Shown here: in pieces, positions 35,092 through 46,040 of the stretch | Layout: every line of letters starts with the position of its first letter | Numbering within the stretch: the stretch's first letter is position 1 | DNA from: Dugong dugon | Taxonomy: Eukaryota; Chordata; Mammalia; Sirenia; Dugongidae | Direction of reading: 5' to 3' | Assembly (NCBI GenBank): GCA_030035585.1 | Contig: CM057468.1 | Span: forward strand, 50,712,145-50,776,144 | DNA length: 64,000 nucleotides | Program-made: the position numbers and the translations under genes | Notes under the pieces: generated by a model | What the model saw: the letters and a program-made list of their open reading frames with translations, nothing else | Told to the model about the DNA's origin: nothing | The model's database searches: none

Positions 35092-36382
35092 AACATTGTG
35101 GAAACTGGAACTTATTATACTGAGTGAATTTAGTCAGTCACAGAAGGACAAATACTGTATAAGACCACTATTATAAGAACTCAAGAAAAGGTTTAAACAC
35201 AGAAGAAAACATTCTTTGATAGTTACGGGGGTGGGGAGGGAGGGTGAGTGTTATTCACTAACTAGGCAGTAGATAAGAATCATCTTAGGCAAAGGGAAGG
35301 ACAGCACACACTACAGGGGAAGTCAGCACAACTGGAGTAAACCAAAGCTAAGAAGTTTCTTGAATACAATCAAATACTTTGAGAGACAGAGTATCAGGGG
35401 TAGGGATCTGGGGACCATGCTTTCAGGGAACATCTAGGTAAATTGACATAACAAAGCTTATTAAGAAAATGTTCTGCATCCTACTTTGGTGAGTCGCATC
35501 TGGGGTCTTAAAGCTTGCAAGCGGCCATCTAAGATGCATCAATTGGTCCCAACCACCTGGAGTAAAGGAGAATGAAGAACACCAAAGACATAAGGAAAGT
35601 ATTAGCCCAAGATACAGAAAGGTCCACAGAAACCAGAGACTTCTTCAGCCTGAGATCAGAAGAACTAGATGGTGCCTGGCTACCACCAATGAACATCCTG
35701 ACAGGGAACACAGCAGAGAGTCCCTGATGGAGCAGCAGAAGGATGGGATGCAGAACTCAAATTCTAGTAAGAAGACCAGACTTAATGGTCTGACTGAGAC
35801 TGGAGGTACTCCGGAAAGCATGGCCCCTGGACTCTCTATCAGCCTAGAATTAAAACAATTTCTGAGGCCAACTCTTCAGACAGGGATTGGACTGGACTGT
35901 GGGACATAAAGTGATACTGGTGAAGAGTGTGCCTCTTAGTCAAGTAGATACAAGAGACCAAAGGGGCAGCTTCTGTCCAGAGGTGAGATGGGAAGGCAGA
36001 GAGGGTTAGGAGCAAGTTGGATGGTCATAGGGAATCAGGGGTGGAAAGGAGGAGTGTGCTGTTGCAGAATGGGGTGAACAATTAGGATCAAATAACAATG
36101 TATGTATAAAAATTTTGTATGGGAGACTAACTTGAAATGTAAACTTCATTTAACTACAACAATTAAAAAAAAAATAATGAAAATAGTTTGTAGTACAGGT
36201 GCTTACCAGTAGGAAAGAAGTGGAGATCATCGGTTCAGTTTCATCAGGTGTAAATCCATTTCTCTACCAGGAAAGAATAACAGTAGGATTAAATGAAATA
36301 AATTTTAAACACAGTTTGTATAAATTATCTACAGCAGAGCATTGCAAAAACTAATGGTCAATTTTCTTTCCCTCCTCTAGTG

Positions 36383-36835
36383 CCCATTTACTTCAACTTC
36401 ATTGGAGAATGTCATAGATACTGAGATGCCCTGCCCAGATCTGCCTTCAAGGAAATACTTGGGGCCCCCGCTGTGGAAAGAGCTGTCAGAAGACGGCCTC
36501 CAGCTGGCAGCCCCTCAGGGATCACCTCAATTCCAGAGAGTCCTCCAGGCCCAAAGAAAAGCCTTCCCAGGGTGGCCCACATCTAATGACTGTTGGAGGT
36601 GGGGTATAAAAGTCCAGCCATTTCAGCCCAATGTGGAATGCCTGAGAGGCCATTTTAATCCCAGAGTTCCCTGTGGGATTAACCAGAGCATCACACATTG
36701 ACTTCCCCCTCTGCCCAATTCTGCTAGCTTCTACTTCTTTCCACAAGTGTTGATCCCAAGAGCACTCCCTTATAATAAACACCCTACCCAGTAAACTCTG
36801 TGTCAAGGTTCATCTCCCAGAGAGCCCAACATGTG
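36383..36835 (+). mobile_element. ERVL-type solo LTR candidate
   Basis: An LTR-like block with TATA-like GGGTATAAAAGTCC near 36602, AATAAACACCCTACC near 36774, and the end AGAGCCCAACATGTGACA. The 3' part (GTTGATCCCAAGAGCACTCC, then AATAAAC...) resembles old ERVL LTRs of the LTR16/LTR33 kind. No interior or second LTR. The family is a guess from memory, and no clear target duplication was seen. Confidence 0.5.
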
Positions 36836-36993
36836 ACACAGAAAAGGGGCACATTTTGATTCATACAACACCTTCTTTTTTTTTACCCTAAGGAGAAAAC
36901 AAAATCAAGTCATACATGCAAATTCAATTGTTAAGGGAGGTTCATTGCTGACTTTGAATCAATTTAATTATTTGTATGTATGTATTGTATGAC

Positions 36994-37185
36994 AGAGCCC
37001 TGGTGGCCCAATGATTAAGTGCTCAGCTGCTAACTAAAAGATCGACAGTTCCAACCCACCAGAGTCTTTGCAGGAGAAAATATCTATTCCTGTAAAGATT
37101 ACAGCCTAGGAAACCCTATGGGACAGTTCTACTCTATGCTATAGGGTCTCCAGGAGTCTGAATCGACTCAATGTCAATGGGTTAT
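36994..37185 (+). mobile_element. AfroSINE, long form
   Basis: Head AGAGCCCTGGTGGCCCAATG, central block TGTAAAGATTACAGCCTAGG, tail GGAGTCTGAATCGACTCAAT. Loose TATTGTATKAC-like duplication on both flanks. Confidence 0.87.
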
Positions 37186-37255
37186 ATATTGTATTACGTA
37201 TTTAATGCATTGTTTGAATGTCTTCTAACCAAATGTATAATCATTTTGCTAGTCA

Positions 37256-38120
37256 CTATGAGTAATACTAAGGTGTGCCTGAACCAAGCCATGGTATTTT
37301 CAATCACTTCATATACATACAAACGCTGGACAATAAGGAAGACTGAAGAAGAATTGATGCATGTCTTAGTTATCTAGTGCTGCTATAACAGAAATACGAC
37401 AAGTGGATGGCTTTAACAAAGTTAAATTTATTCCCTCACAGTCTAGTTGGCTAGAAGTCTGAATTCAGGGCATCAGCTCCAGTGGAAGGCTTTCTCTCTC
37501 TGCTAGCTCTGGAGGAAGGTCCTAGTCATCAATCTTCCCCTGGTCAAGGAGCTCTCAGGCACAGAGACCCCTGGTCCAAAGGATGCACTCTGCTCCTGGT
37601 GCTGCTTTCTTGGTGGTGTGAGATCCCCCGTCTCTCTGCTCATTTTTCTCTTTTATATCTCAAAAGAGACTGGCTTAAAATGTAATCTAATCTAGTAGAT
37701 TGAGTCCTGCATCATTAACACAACTGCTGCCTATCCCACCTCATTAACATCATAGAGGTAGGATTTACAACACATAGGAAAATCACATCAGATGACAAAA
37801 TGGTGGACAATCACGCAATACTGGGAATCATGGTCTAGCCAGATTGATACACGTATTTTTAGGGGACACAATTCAGTCTATGACAATGCATTTGAATTAT
37901 GGTGTTGGCAAAGAATATTGAATATATCATGGACCACCAGAGGAATGAACAGATCTGTCTTGGAAGAAGTACAGCCAGAATGCATCCTGGAAGTGAGAGT
38001 GGCAAGACTTCATCTCACATACTTTGGACATGTTATCAGGAGGAACCAGTCCCTGGAGAAGGACATCATGCTTGGTAAAATCGAGGGTCAGTGAAAAAGA
38101 GAAAGATCCTTATCATGGAT
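37256..38120 (+). mobile_element. RTE LINE fragment split by an LTR
   Basis: Left part 37256-37361 and right part 37886-38120 are collinear with about 19143-19460 of the full RTE: CCAAGCCATGGTATTTTCAAT, AATAAGGAAGACTGAAGAAG, TTGAATTATGGTGTTGGCAA, TCATCTCACATACTTTGGAC and GGACATCATGCTTGGTAAA. The inner gap is exactly the LTR below, so one RTE fragment was interrupted after it inserted. It stops abruptly at the next LTR at 38131. Confidence 0.87.
37362..37885 (-). mobile_element. MaLR/ERVL-type solo LTR (copy B) with 5-bp duplication
   Basis: Sister of copies A and C, TG...CA ends, minus strand. Perfect ATGCA duplication at 37357-37361 and 37886-37890. Inserted into an RTE fragment, so it is younger than that RTE insertion. 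Keeps GATATAAAAG-type TATA (minus strand) and AATAAA near its 3' end. Solo fossil. Confidence 0.9.
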
Positions 38121-38130
38121 CCCCCCAAAT

Positions 38131-38793
38131 TGTAGGACACTTGACCAAAATAAAATGGCTGATCCAGAGTCCAGTCTCATACCCTACCCTAACTTCTGCT
38201 TCTGGCTAACAGGCTATTAATTTTTTACATATAACCAATCCAATCACTAAGGAAATATTTTCTTTTTCGTTCTGTGACTAAGCCAAAAGGAATGTCAGTA
38301 GAGTGCTCACCAGGGGTCTTTGCTCAAACAGTTGCCAAAATGCTTTGTGTAAAATGTTCTCAGAAAAAAAATTTCTTTAAGCCAGTTATCTTAATAATCC
38401 ACTCTTGAAAAATCTATTCTGTAATCACCTAGGCTTCAACTCATTCCCCCTTAAGAGCCAACCTTTACATTTCAAAGGATTACAAGCTGAAACTGATTTG
38501 GTCTATAATCAATCATTAACTCCCCTCCCAGTTAGCCCATTCCTATGCTATTACGCTCTGTAACTAATCTTTTTTACAATGTCCAGTTAAAATAGTGTAC
38601 CTTTGGTTCTTTGTTCTCATCCTCTAAAAGGTCTCTGCAGCTTCGCCATTTTGGAAGCATGTGTTCCACTCTGTAAGATCAGACGTTTTCCCCAGTCTAG
38701 ACTGTTTTCAAATTTTCAACAAATTTATTTGCTTTTATTATAATGGTGTATGAGTTTTTACACTTGGACATTAAATGGTGTCAGAAGTGGGAT
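38131..38793 (+). mobile_element. ERV LTR fossil followed by a tRNA-Leu primer-binding site
   Basis: LTR-like block TGTAGGACAC...CTTGGACA (38131-38770), about 640 bp, then 5 bp, then TGGTGTCAGAAGTGGGAT at 38776-38793. This is complementary to the 3' end plus CCA of a mammalian tRNA-Leu, the primer used by ERVL-class elements. The sequence to about 38960 may be leader. No downstream coding region or partner LTR is visible, so the element is broken. It is an old fossil. Confidence 0.65.
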
Positions 38794-38969
38794 TTGGAGG
38801 CACATCACCTTCAGCAACCTCCAGGGACATCATAAAATCAGAGCTGTGGTGCCACATGAGCCTCATGTGCCCTTTCCACTTTCGCAGGGCCCCAACGGGA
38901 TCGCCCCAGGTAAAGAGCTACCCAAACCGAACTCTACCTCCTTGGCTTGAGTTCCTTGAGATTTATAGT

Positions 38970-39450
38970 TGAGTATCTGTCTGTGTTTCTCTTCTGTACT
39001 TTCATTTTTCAGTTTGCTTTTTTGAATGTTTTGATTTAATGTAACATTTAACATAAATGAATTTGAATTGGGTTTCTATCATTTGTTACCAACAGAGTTC
39101 TGGCTAATAGACAGTCTATTTAGAGAGTAGGTGTTAGATACATGAAATGTTAAGGCACAATACAATCAATATATAGTGATATGCCAAATTAGAGAAACAG
39201 TTAAGTAATTATGAAGAGACTGACGTTGTAGGTACAGTACTTAACATTTAGTTGATTAACTCATTCCAATTTTTTAAAATTAAGAAGCAACAATTATAAT
39301 TCATCTTATTCTAAGTCAATATGTAATTCTCACAAGAGGCATACTTAAAATGTATTAAAGTATATCATTGCAACCTACATTAATTGTCCAATCAGAGAGA
39401 ACATTTACATATGTCAGAATTAAATCTATGGTATTTATATAAAGCAGGCA
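38970..39450. other. No recognised feature
   Basis: AT-rich sequence without a nameable element or exon signal. Confidence 0.45.
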
Positions 39451-39454
39451 ATAT

Positions 39455-39635
39455 GGTGCAAAAGAAGAGTTTAGAATCAGAGAACTCTTGGTTCTATTTC
39501 TGGATTCATCACTTATGAGCTGGGTACCCCTGAGTAAGTTTTTCAATATATGAGAAACTTCTTTCCTCATTTGCAAATGGGTATAATAGTCCTATCTTGC
39601 AGGATGTTTTAAGGATTATACGTAAAGCCTATAAA
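39455..39635 (+). mobile_element. MIR SINE
   Basis: AGAATCAGAGAACTCTTGGTT, ATGAGCTGGGTACCCCTGAGT, TTCCTCATTTGCAAATGGGT and AAGGATTATACG keep MIR order. Confidence 0.65.
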
Positions 39636-39763
39636 ATGTCAATACAGTTGATTGTTCAGAGAAGAAAATAATTGTTTTACTATTGTTATTTTTTACAATA
39701 GCTCTTGAGCAGCAAATGATCACTTGCTAGTTATTTTTAGTGCATATTTAAGCTAAAACCCAG

Positions 39764-39966
39764 AACCAAATTCGTTGCTGTAGAGTTGATTCCGACTGAT
39801 AGAGACCCTATAGGACAGGGTAGAACTGCCCCATACAATTTCCAAGGCTGTAATCTTTATAGAAGCAGACTGCCACATCTTTCTCCCTAGGAGCAGCTGG
39901 TGAGTTCCAACCACTGACCTTTTGGTTAGCAACTGAGCATTTAACCACTGTACCACCAAGAGAGCC
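39764..39966 (-). mobile_element. AfroSINE, long form
   Basis: TGCTGTAGAGTTGATTCCGA, GGCTGTAATCTTTATAGAAG and a head ending GTACCACCAAGAGAGCCC. Confidence 0.87.
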
Positions 39967-40009
39967 CTTAATTAGATTATCTTTCCTCCAAATAAGACAA
40001 AATTTCCAT

Positions 40010-40860
40010 TATATCTATTATTGTTAAACATTGTCTAGCCAGTGCAATAAGAGAAGAAAGAGAAATCAGAAATATGATATTAATATTGGAAGGGAGAGGC
40101 AATGTTATCACTATTTACAGATGATGAAATTGTCTTTCTAAAAGATCTAAGAAAAGCAACTAAAAGAGTTATTAGAATTAAAAAGAAAGATTTGAAAGAT
40201 GATCAGATCTGATGAAAATTTACGGAATGAAGAGTTTTTTCATATATCACTAATAACCAGATAGAAAATTAAACTGAAAAAGACCCCATTCACAATAGAA
40301 ACAAAAATGTATCATACCAGAAATTAGAATATATTATAAGGCCAAAGTAATTTAAATATGTAGTATTGAAGAAAGAATAGATAAATAGAACAAAAGAGTT
40401 AATAAATAGGTTTATGTACATATGGAAATTTGGGAATGCTAAAGTTATTTCTAATTGGTAGAGAAAGTTTGGATCACTCAATGTATAATGTGAAGATAAT
40501 TGGCAAAATATTTTTTAAATAGACTTTTGCCATCGAGTTGATTCTGACTCATAGTGACCCTATACCACTCCAAAAAATAAATTCTAAATGAACCAAAGAT
40601 TTAAATCTAAAAGATAAAATCACATAACAAACTAAGAGAAAATACACTATTACATGAAGATTGAAACTATAATCAAAAGACTGAAAACTGTGACTACGTA
40701 ACATTATTTGGATAAAAAGATACCATAAATAAAGTTGAAAGTTAAAAAGGATAAATTTAGAAATAAAATTGAAATCTGCGGCAAAGTGTTGAGTCATCAT
40801 ATATAAAGAATGCCTAAAAGTCAGTATAAATACTGTAACTAACCAGATCTAGTCTAAATT
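40010..40860 (+). mobile_element. Old L1 ORF2 fragment
   Basis: Order of L1 ORF2 C-terminal sequences: AGTGCAATAAGAGAAGAAAG, CACTATTTACAGATGATG, CATATATCACTAATAACCAG, CCCATTCACAATAGAAAC, then weak 3' blocks. Strongly diverged L1M-type. A 43-bp AfroSINE tail fragment (40520-40562, minus) sits within it. Confidence 0.6.
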
Positions 40861-41630
40861 AATAAAGGACAAATGTAAGTTTCATTAAATTAGTGTTCTT
40901 TAAGATTCACCTTGCACACTTGATTTATGAAGGTTGATGATGGAGTCAATGGAATAGGATTCAGCTGTTTAAATCATTCTTTAAAGCTAAAGCAAAGTAT
41001 CAACACTTGCAGAAACTCAGAATATTCCACATTTTTCTTTCTTTTTGGAGTAAATTTGATCCCCAAAGTGTAGGGATTGTACTTGTTTTAATTAACATCT
41101 TTTACTTGGTACATAGCAGTGTGCCTAACCCAGATGGGTGTTTAATAATGATGATGTAGGCTATAATAATGTTTATACAATACGTGAAATACTTTGTAAT
41201 CCTGTGGACTTCTTTTTGACAGCAAACGTGACTGATTAGATAAATATCATTTGCATATCATTATGGGCTTGATGGTTTTCATTCTCTTCTTACATCTTAA
41301 TGATGTCTTCTTAGTATGGTAAAAGAATTTTAGCTGAATTATGACCACTTTTCTCCCATATATCCCTATATATTTCTTGCACCTTTAATTGGATTCTACA
41401 GATAGAAAAAGTGGTAAGGTTTTCTGGGATGTGACAGTGTAAATAATTTGACAAAACATTGCTTTGAAAATATTGCCTTATGATATTCCTCTAACTAGAT
41501 TGTAGGCTACTTGTTGGCAAAAGATGTGATTTCTATTGCTTACCTGGTACAGTGATTTACACCCCGTAGGTACTTAGTAAGTAGGTATTTAGTAAATTAA
41601 CCAATTCAACTAATATTTATTTTAAACTTC
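40861..41630. other. Mostly unique sequence with L2 3'-end-like patches
   Basis: 41060-41150 (GTGTAGGGATTGTACTTG...TTGGTACATAGCAGTGTGCC) and 41495-41600 (AGATTGTAGGCTACTTGTTG...GGTACAGTGATTTAC) both resemble L2 3' ends on the plus strand. Otherwise nothing recognised. Confidence 0.4.
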
Positions 41631-41645
41631 TAATATATGTGTCAG

Positions 41646-41844
41646 AGGAGCCCTGGTGGTGCAGTGGTTAAAGTGCTCAACTGCTAACCAGAAGGTCAGC
41701 AGTTCCAACCCACCAGCAACTCCCCAGGAGAAAGATACAGTAATCTGCTTCTGTAAAGATTTCCAGCCTTGGAAACCCTATGGGGCAGTTCTACTCTGTC
41801 CTATAGGGTCGCTATGAGTTGGAATTGACTCCACGGCAGTGGGA
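41646..41844 (+). mobile_element. AfroSINE, long form, with 13-bp target duplication
   Basis: Well-preserved copy: head AGGAGCCCTGGTGGTGCAGT, central block GATACAGTAATCTGCTTCTG, tail GGGTCGCTATGAGTTGGAAT. Perfect ATATATGTGTCAG duplication at 41633-41645 and 41845-41857. Good reference for the long form. Confidence 0.94.
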
Positions 41845-41869
41845 ATATATGTGTCAGATAGCATGCTGA

Positions 41870-42010
41870 GAACTGGGGCACAAAGAGGGCTAAGACAGGC
41901 ATGGTACTTGTCCTCAAGGAACTCGCAGTCTAGACAAGGAGATTAGTAAACAAGCAAGTGTGCGAGATTTAATAAAGTGTGAACAAGTGCTCCAATAGGT
42001 AAAGGACAGG
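41870..42010 (-). mobile_element. L2 LINE 3' fragment
   Basis: TACTTGTCCTCAAGGAACTC, GCAGTCTAGACAAGGAGATT and AGTAAACAAGCAAGTG match the reverse complement of the L2 3'UTR. Confidence 0.55.
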
Positions 42011-42069
42011 AGGCCATGGAGCACATAGTAGGAGTACCAAACTCACCTATTGTTATCCTAGCTTCTTCT

Positions 42070-42262
42070 TGTTGTATGCTGTCAATTCCCACTCAAAGAA
42101 ACACTGTAGACATAGTAGAACTGCCCCACTGGGTTTCCTAGGCTGTAATCTTTACAGGAGCAGATTGCCAGGTCTTTTCTCCCTCGGAATATCTGGTGCT
42201 TTCTAACCATCAACATTTTGGTTAGCAGCCAAGTGCTTAACCATGGTGCCACCTGGGCTCCT
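42070..42262 (-). mobile_element. AfroSINE, long form
   Basis: Tail GTATGCTGTCAATTCCCACT, GGCTGTAATCTTTACAGGAG, head ending GGTGCCACCTGGGCTCC. Confidence 0.85.
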
Positions 42263-42304
42263 TCATTATCCCAGCACAGGAGAATTATTTCCAATCCCTA
42301 GCTA

Positions 42305-42450
42305 ACTAAGTTATTTTCTGAATATCAACTATATTCCAAATACTGTGCTAGACACTTTTCATTTAGTGTTCAAAATAATTCTGTGAGAAATATATAATTA
42401 TCCCCAGTTTATGGGTGAGGAAACTGAAACTCAGTTTGTTTAAGGCATGT
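42305..42450 (-). mobile_element. MIR SINE fragment
   Basis: CAAATACTGTGCTAGACACT, AATAATTCTGTGAGAAATATA and TATGGGTGAGGAAACTGAAA. Confidence 0.65.
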
Positions 42451-42464
42451 AATAAAGATTATGA

Positions 42465-42660
42465 AGCATAATGATTAAGATATGGAGTCAGACAGTGTGG
42501 TGAATCTTGGCGTTATATGAGCAAGTTCCTTATATCCCTGAACATCAGGGTTTTCCATCTGTAAAATCGGAGGTAATCGTGAGCATTAATTGAGTCAATA
42601 TTTATAAAAAGAATTTAGCACAGTGCCAGGCAGCTGGCAAAGGCTAAATAAATTGTAGCA
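42465..42660 (+). mobile_element. MIR SINE
   Basis: ATAATGATTAAGATATGGAG, TGAGCAAGTTCCTTATATCC, CCATCTGTAAAATCGGAGGT and TTTAGCACAGTGCCAGGCAG. Opposite orientation to the MIR immediately before it. Confidence 0.72.
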
Positions 42661-42792
42661 AAAAACAACAAATCAAAAAGGTTCACATAGCTATTTATTA
42701 ATTCATTAAGCCTTTTTTATTTAGTTAGTATTTAATACGTGTTTGCAGAACCATTGTGTCCATTATACACCATAAGAACAGGGTTTAGGGCC

Positions 42793-43270
42793 TGTCTTAG
42801 TCATCTAGTGCTGCTATAACAGAAATACCACAAGTGGATGGCTTCAACAAAGAGAAATTTATTTCTTCACAGTAAAGTAGGCTAAAAGTCCAAATTTAGG
42901 GTGTCAGCTCCAGGGAAAGGGTTTCTCTCTCTGTTGGCCTTGTCATCGATGTTACCCCGGACTAGGAGCTTCTCCGCGCAGGGACCCTGGGTCCAAAGGA
43001 CGTGCTCTGCTCCTGGCACTGCTTTCTTGGTGGTATGAGGTCCTCCTGTCTCTCTGCTCACTTCTATCTTTTATATCTCAAGAGATTGCCTCAGGACACA
43101 ATCCAATCTTGTAGATTGAGTCCTGCTTTACTAACACAACTGCACCCATCCTCCTTCATTAACATAGAGGCAGGCTTTACAACATATAGGAAAATCACAC
43201 AATACCAGGAATCATGGCCCAGCCAAATTGACACACACATTTTTGCGGGGACATAATTTAATCCACGACA
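42793..43270 (-). mobile_element. MaLR/ERVL-type solo LTR (copy C) with 5-bp duplication
   Basis: Sister of copies A and B, minus strand, TG...CA ends. Perfect GGGCC duplication at 42788-42792 and 43271-43275. The block at 42976-43043 is the one shared with the ERVL-type LTR at 7.5 kb. Solo fossil with no interior. Confidence 0.9.
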
Positions 43271-43275
43271 GGGCC

Positions 43276-43844
43276 CATGAGCTTTTCAGGGGTATGAAAA
43301 TATTTGAGACCTGAAAATATCGTTATTGATTCTAAACATTAAAAAAGAAAAGCAAGGCAAAATTTCAATCGATTTTTATTAAATATCTGTAAGATATTAT
43401 TAACTGTTAATTTAGTTTTTAATTGCATTTAAAAATAATTCTAGGTCAGGTTTCCTATTTTGAGAGAATTGTGAGTCTGCTCAATGCCTAGAGATCATAA
43501 CCCCTTGAAAATTAAACAGTTACGTGTAGCTAAATAATTTTGAAAGCAAAATTATAAAATTCTTTCAAAATATTACAGCAAAAAGGCTCTATTAATTGTG
43601 GGATGTGGGTTCATTTTAATATATTCAATATAAAGTGTGATGAGGTCTGGTTGAGTCAGAGTTAAAATGGTTCTATTAGTTAGGCATTGGCTATGTAAGC
43701 CCATTTAATATATGATCTTAATCCTCAATGAGTTCGGCGTATGGTAGGGAAACAGATATACAAACAAGTATCATACTACAGTGTTATAACTTACATACTA
43801 TAGTTATATAGCATATGAAGGATGTAATCATGCTTTATACAAAG
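43276..43844. other. No recognised feature
   Basis: AT-rich sequence with nothing I can name. Confidence 0.45.
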
Positions 43845-43995
43845 GATGAAAAACCAGTTGTTCCATTAAGGGTTTTCAGAAGTAGATCACCAGGACTTTC
43901 TTCGGAGGCACCTCTGGGGAGACTCCAACCTCCAACATTTCAGTTAGCAGTTGAGCTCATTTACTGTTTGCACCAGGCAGGGGACTCCTATACAA
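43845..43995 (-). mobile_element. Diverged AfroSINE, GAGGCACC type
   Basis: GGGTTTTCAGAAGTAGATCA, TTCGGAGGCACCTCTGGGGA, head end TTTGCACCAGGCAGGGGACTCC. The tail is missing or decayed. Confidence 0.55.
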
Positions 43996-44078
43996 ACGTT
44001 AGTAGTGGGGGAAAAAAGGAGGTTAGATCAATTATATAAAAGATTCAAAGAAAATTTCTTGGAGTTTGTGTAGTTAAC

Positions 44079-44238
44079 CAAAACCAAACCCGTTGCTGTT
44101 GAGTTGATTCCAACGCATAGCTACCTTATAGGACAGGGTAGAACTGCCCCATACAGTTTCCAAGGAGCTCCTGGTGGATTCGGACAGCCAGCCTTTTGGT
44201 TAGCAGCCATAGCTCTTAACCACACCACCAGGGTTTCC
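44079..44238 (-). mobile_element. AfroSINE, 45-nt-deletion form
   Basis: CCGTTGCTGTTGAGTTGATT, junction CAGTTTCCAAGGAGCTCCTG, head ending CCACCAGGGTTTCC. Confidence 0.88.
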
Positions 44239-44340
44239 TTGAGTACTTAAACTGGGACTTAATGAATGAATACAAAGGAGTTGCTAGTTGGACAAGGTTG
44301 GGGAAAGAGAAGGATACTTGAGGCAGACCAAAACTGGGAA

Positions 44341-44494
44341 AAACCCATTGCTGTTGAATCGACTCCAACTCATATTGACCCTATAGGACAGAGTAGAACT
44401 GCCTCCATAGGGTTTCCAAGGAGTGGCTGGTGGAGTTGAACTGCTGACCTTTTGGTTAGCGGCCCGACACTTAACTGCTGCACTACTAGGGCTC
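44341..44494 (-). mobile_element. AfroSINE, 45-nt-deletion form
   Basis: CCATTGCTGTTGAATCGACT, junction GGTTTCCAAGGAGTGGCTGG, head ending CACTACTAGGGCTCC. A near-perfect CCAAAACTGGGAAA / CCAAAATTGAGAAA target duplication flanks it. It lies 100 bp from the preceding copy in the same orientation. Confidence 0.88.
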
Positions 44495-44819
44495 CAAAAT
44501 TGAGAAAGCAGGAAGATATGAAATAGTTTGGTGTATTCTGAGAAGTGTGCTTAGTTCAGGAAGTATCTAGAAGGGGAGGCCTAGGAGATGAACCTGTGAA
44601 GACAGATGAGGACAGATAAAGGGAGGAGCACCTGGTGGAGTAGGCTTTGTTCTGAGAACATCGGTAAGCCACTAATCACTTTTTTTTTTCCCCCACCAGA
44701 TTTCTGATTTAGAAGAAAGATTGCTCTGGTGGTAGTGTGGAGGTTAGTTTGGATACCAGGGAATCTGTTAGGAAACAATGACCAAAATTGAAGAACAAAA
44801 AATGGAGGTGGGGAAAGGA
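44495..44819. other. No recognised feature
   Basis: Unique-looking sequence. Nothing supported. Confidence 0.45.
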
Positions 44820-45010
44820 AACCAATACTTGTGAAGACCTACTATGTGTAGGCAATATGATAAGAGACTTCATGCATGCTCTCTCATTTAACCCTCACAG
44901 CATGCCTGTGAGATAGATAGGATTCTCATTTTCAAAATGAGGAAGGCTCAGAAATGTCAAGTTATTGCTTCCAATGTCAGGTAGTCATAAAGGTTGGATG
45001 TGAGGTTCAA
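44820..45010 (-). mobile_element. MIR SINE
   Basis: GACCTACTATGTGTAGGCAA, TTAACCCTCACAGCATGCCT, GTGAGATAGATAGGATTCTC, ATTTTCAAAATGAGGAAGGC, GAGGTTCAAGCCCAGATCTC: MIR in antisense, almost full core. Confidence 0.72.
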
Positions 45011-45935
45011 GCCCAGATCTCTCTGATACCACCAGATCATTTGTGTGTTTATTTCTGTACCATGGAGACAGATCATGAGGACTTGAATTAAAACAATAGC
45101 AATGATGATCAAAAGAACAGATTGTTTTGAGATATTGAGATGACCTCCCAGTTCTGATGTCTGACTGCATGTGGAAATGAGGAAAGGGTCTGATGTGTAG
45201 GAAGACACAGTGAAGGGTGTAGAGGTGTTTATTTGGAGCAGAGCAAGGGATTTCAGAAAGCATAGTGGAAATGCCAGGGGCTAGAGGGAGTGGAGTGTGG
45301 AGATGGGGAAGGAAGCAGCAGTCAGCAAAGCAGTCTTTGGAGAGGAAGTACAGAACAATGTGGACTGAAGATGAAACATAGGGGCTTGCATTTAGGCAGG
45401 GGTGATGTGATGAGAGACGTGGTGATATTAACTAGCTTTGAGATCTGACTTGCCATCGTTCCTTATTTTTAAAACAAATGTGAATCTCAGAAGTGCGAAT
45501 ATGGTTTGCTACTTAAAAAGAAAAAAAAATAAAAAACACTTTCTAGCTCAGAGGGTAGTTTGATATCAACGTTCACCATAGAGGTTATCTACAAAGTGGT
45601 TACTTAAGCAGGAAAGAATGGACCCTCTTAGCAGCCAATCAGATCAGATACAGACCTGAGCCATGGCAGCTACTTGGATTCTCAGGAGCATCTCAGGTGT
45701 CCAGGGAGCCACGGAGACCTTCTGGAAACTCACATCTGCACAGGGCTTTCCTCGCTGGACCCTCAGCTAGGTCTTGAGTCGTCACTGTTGAGTAAAGGAC
45801 AGGTACACTAAAGAAAATTTGCTGGCACTCGATAAAGCTTATCTTCAAGTGTCAGATTGAGAAAGTCATTAGGTAGGAAAAGGAATAATAAATCAATTCA
45901 AGTCATTTGTTAAAGAATCCCTGTGTTCTCATCTA
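45011..45935. other. No recognised feature
   Basis: Unique-looking sequence. 45630-45790 is moderately GC-rich but shows no supported exon. Confidence 0.45.
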
Positions 45936-45939
45936 GATT

Positions 45940-46040
45940 AGAGCAGCATCAGCCTCACCTTGGAACTAGTTAGAAATGCAAATTCTTGGGTCCCACCCAA
46001 GACCACTGGGCTAGATGATTCTCCGTTTTGGGGAAGAAAA
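45940..46040 (-). mobile_element. MER5A-like hAT fragment
   Basis: GCAGCATCAGCCTCACCTTG, AGTTAGAAATGCAAATTCTT and GGTCCCACCCAAGACCACTG. Confidence 0.45.

Larger units (their letters stand above)
30599..36178 (+). mobile_element. 5.6-kb 5'-truncated L1 LINE
   Basis: Begins in the region just before ORF2 (TATATCCAACAAAACTGTCTC...CATTTCCAGATAAACAGAAG), so the 5'UTR and nearly all of ORF1 are missing. It has an inter-ORF spacer to 31253, a decayed ORF2 (31254-35091), a long 3'UTR containing GAGTCGCATCTGGGGTCTTA and AAGCGGCCATCTAAG, and an A-tail at about 36162-36174. An imperfect target duplication TGAAAATGGTTTTGTA (30583) / TGAAAATAGTTTGTAGTA (36179) brackets it. Intermediate age: ORF2 is recognisable throughout but carries several frame changes and stops, so it is immobile. 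Confidence 0.95.

Noticed and set aside
30599-36178. A potentially active L1
   Set aside because: It lacks a 5'UTR and ORF1, and ORF2 is split over three frames with a triplication, so it cannot move itself.
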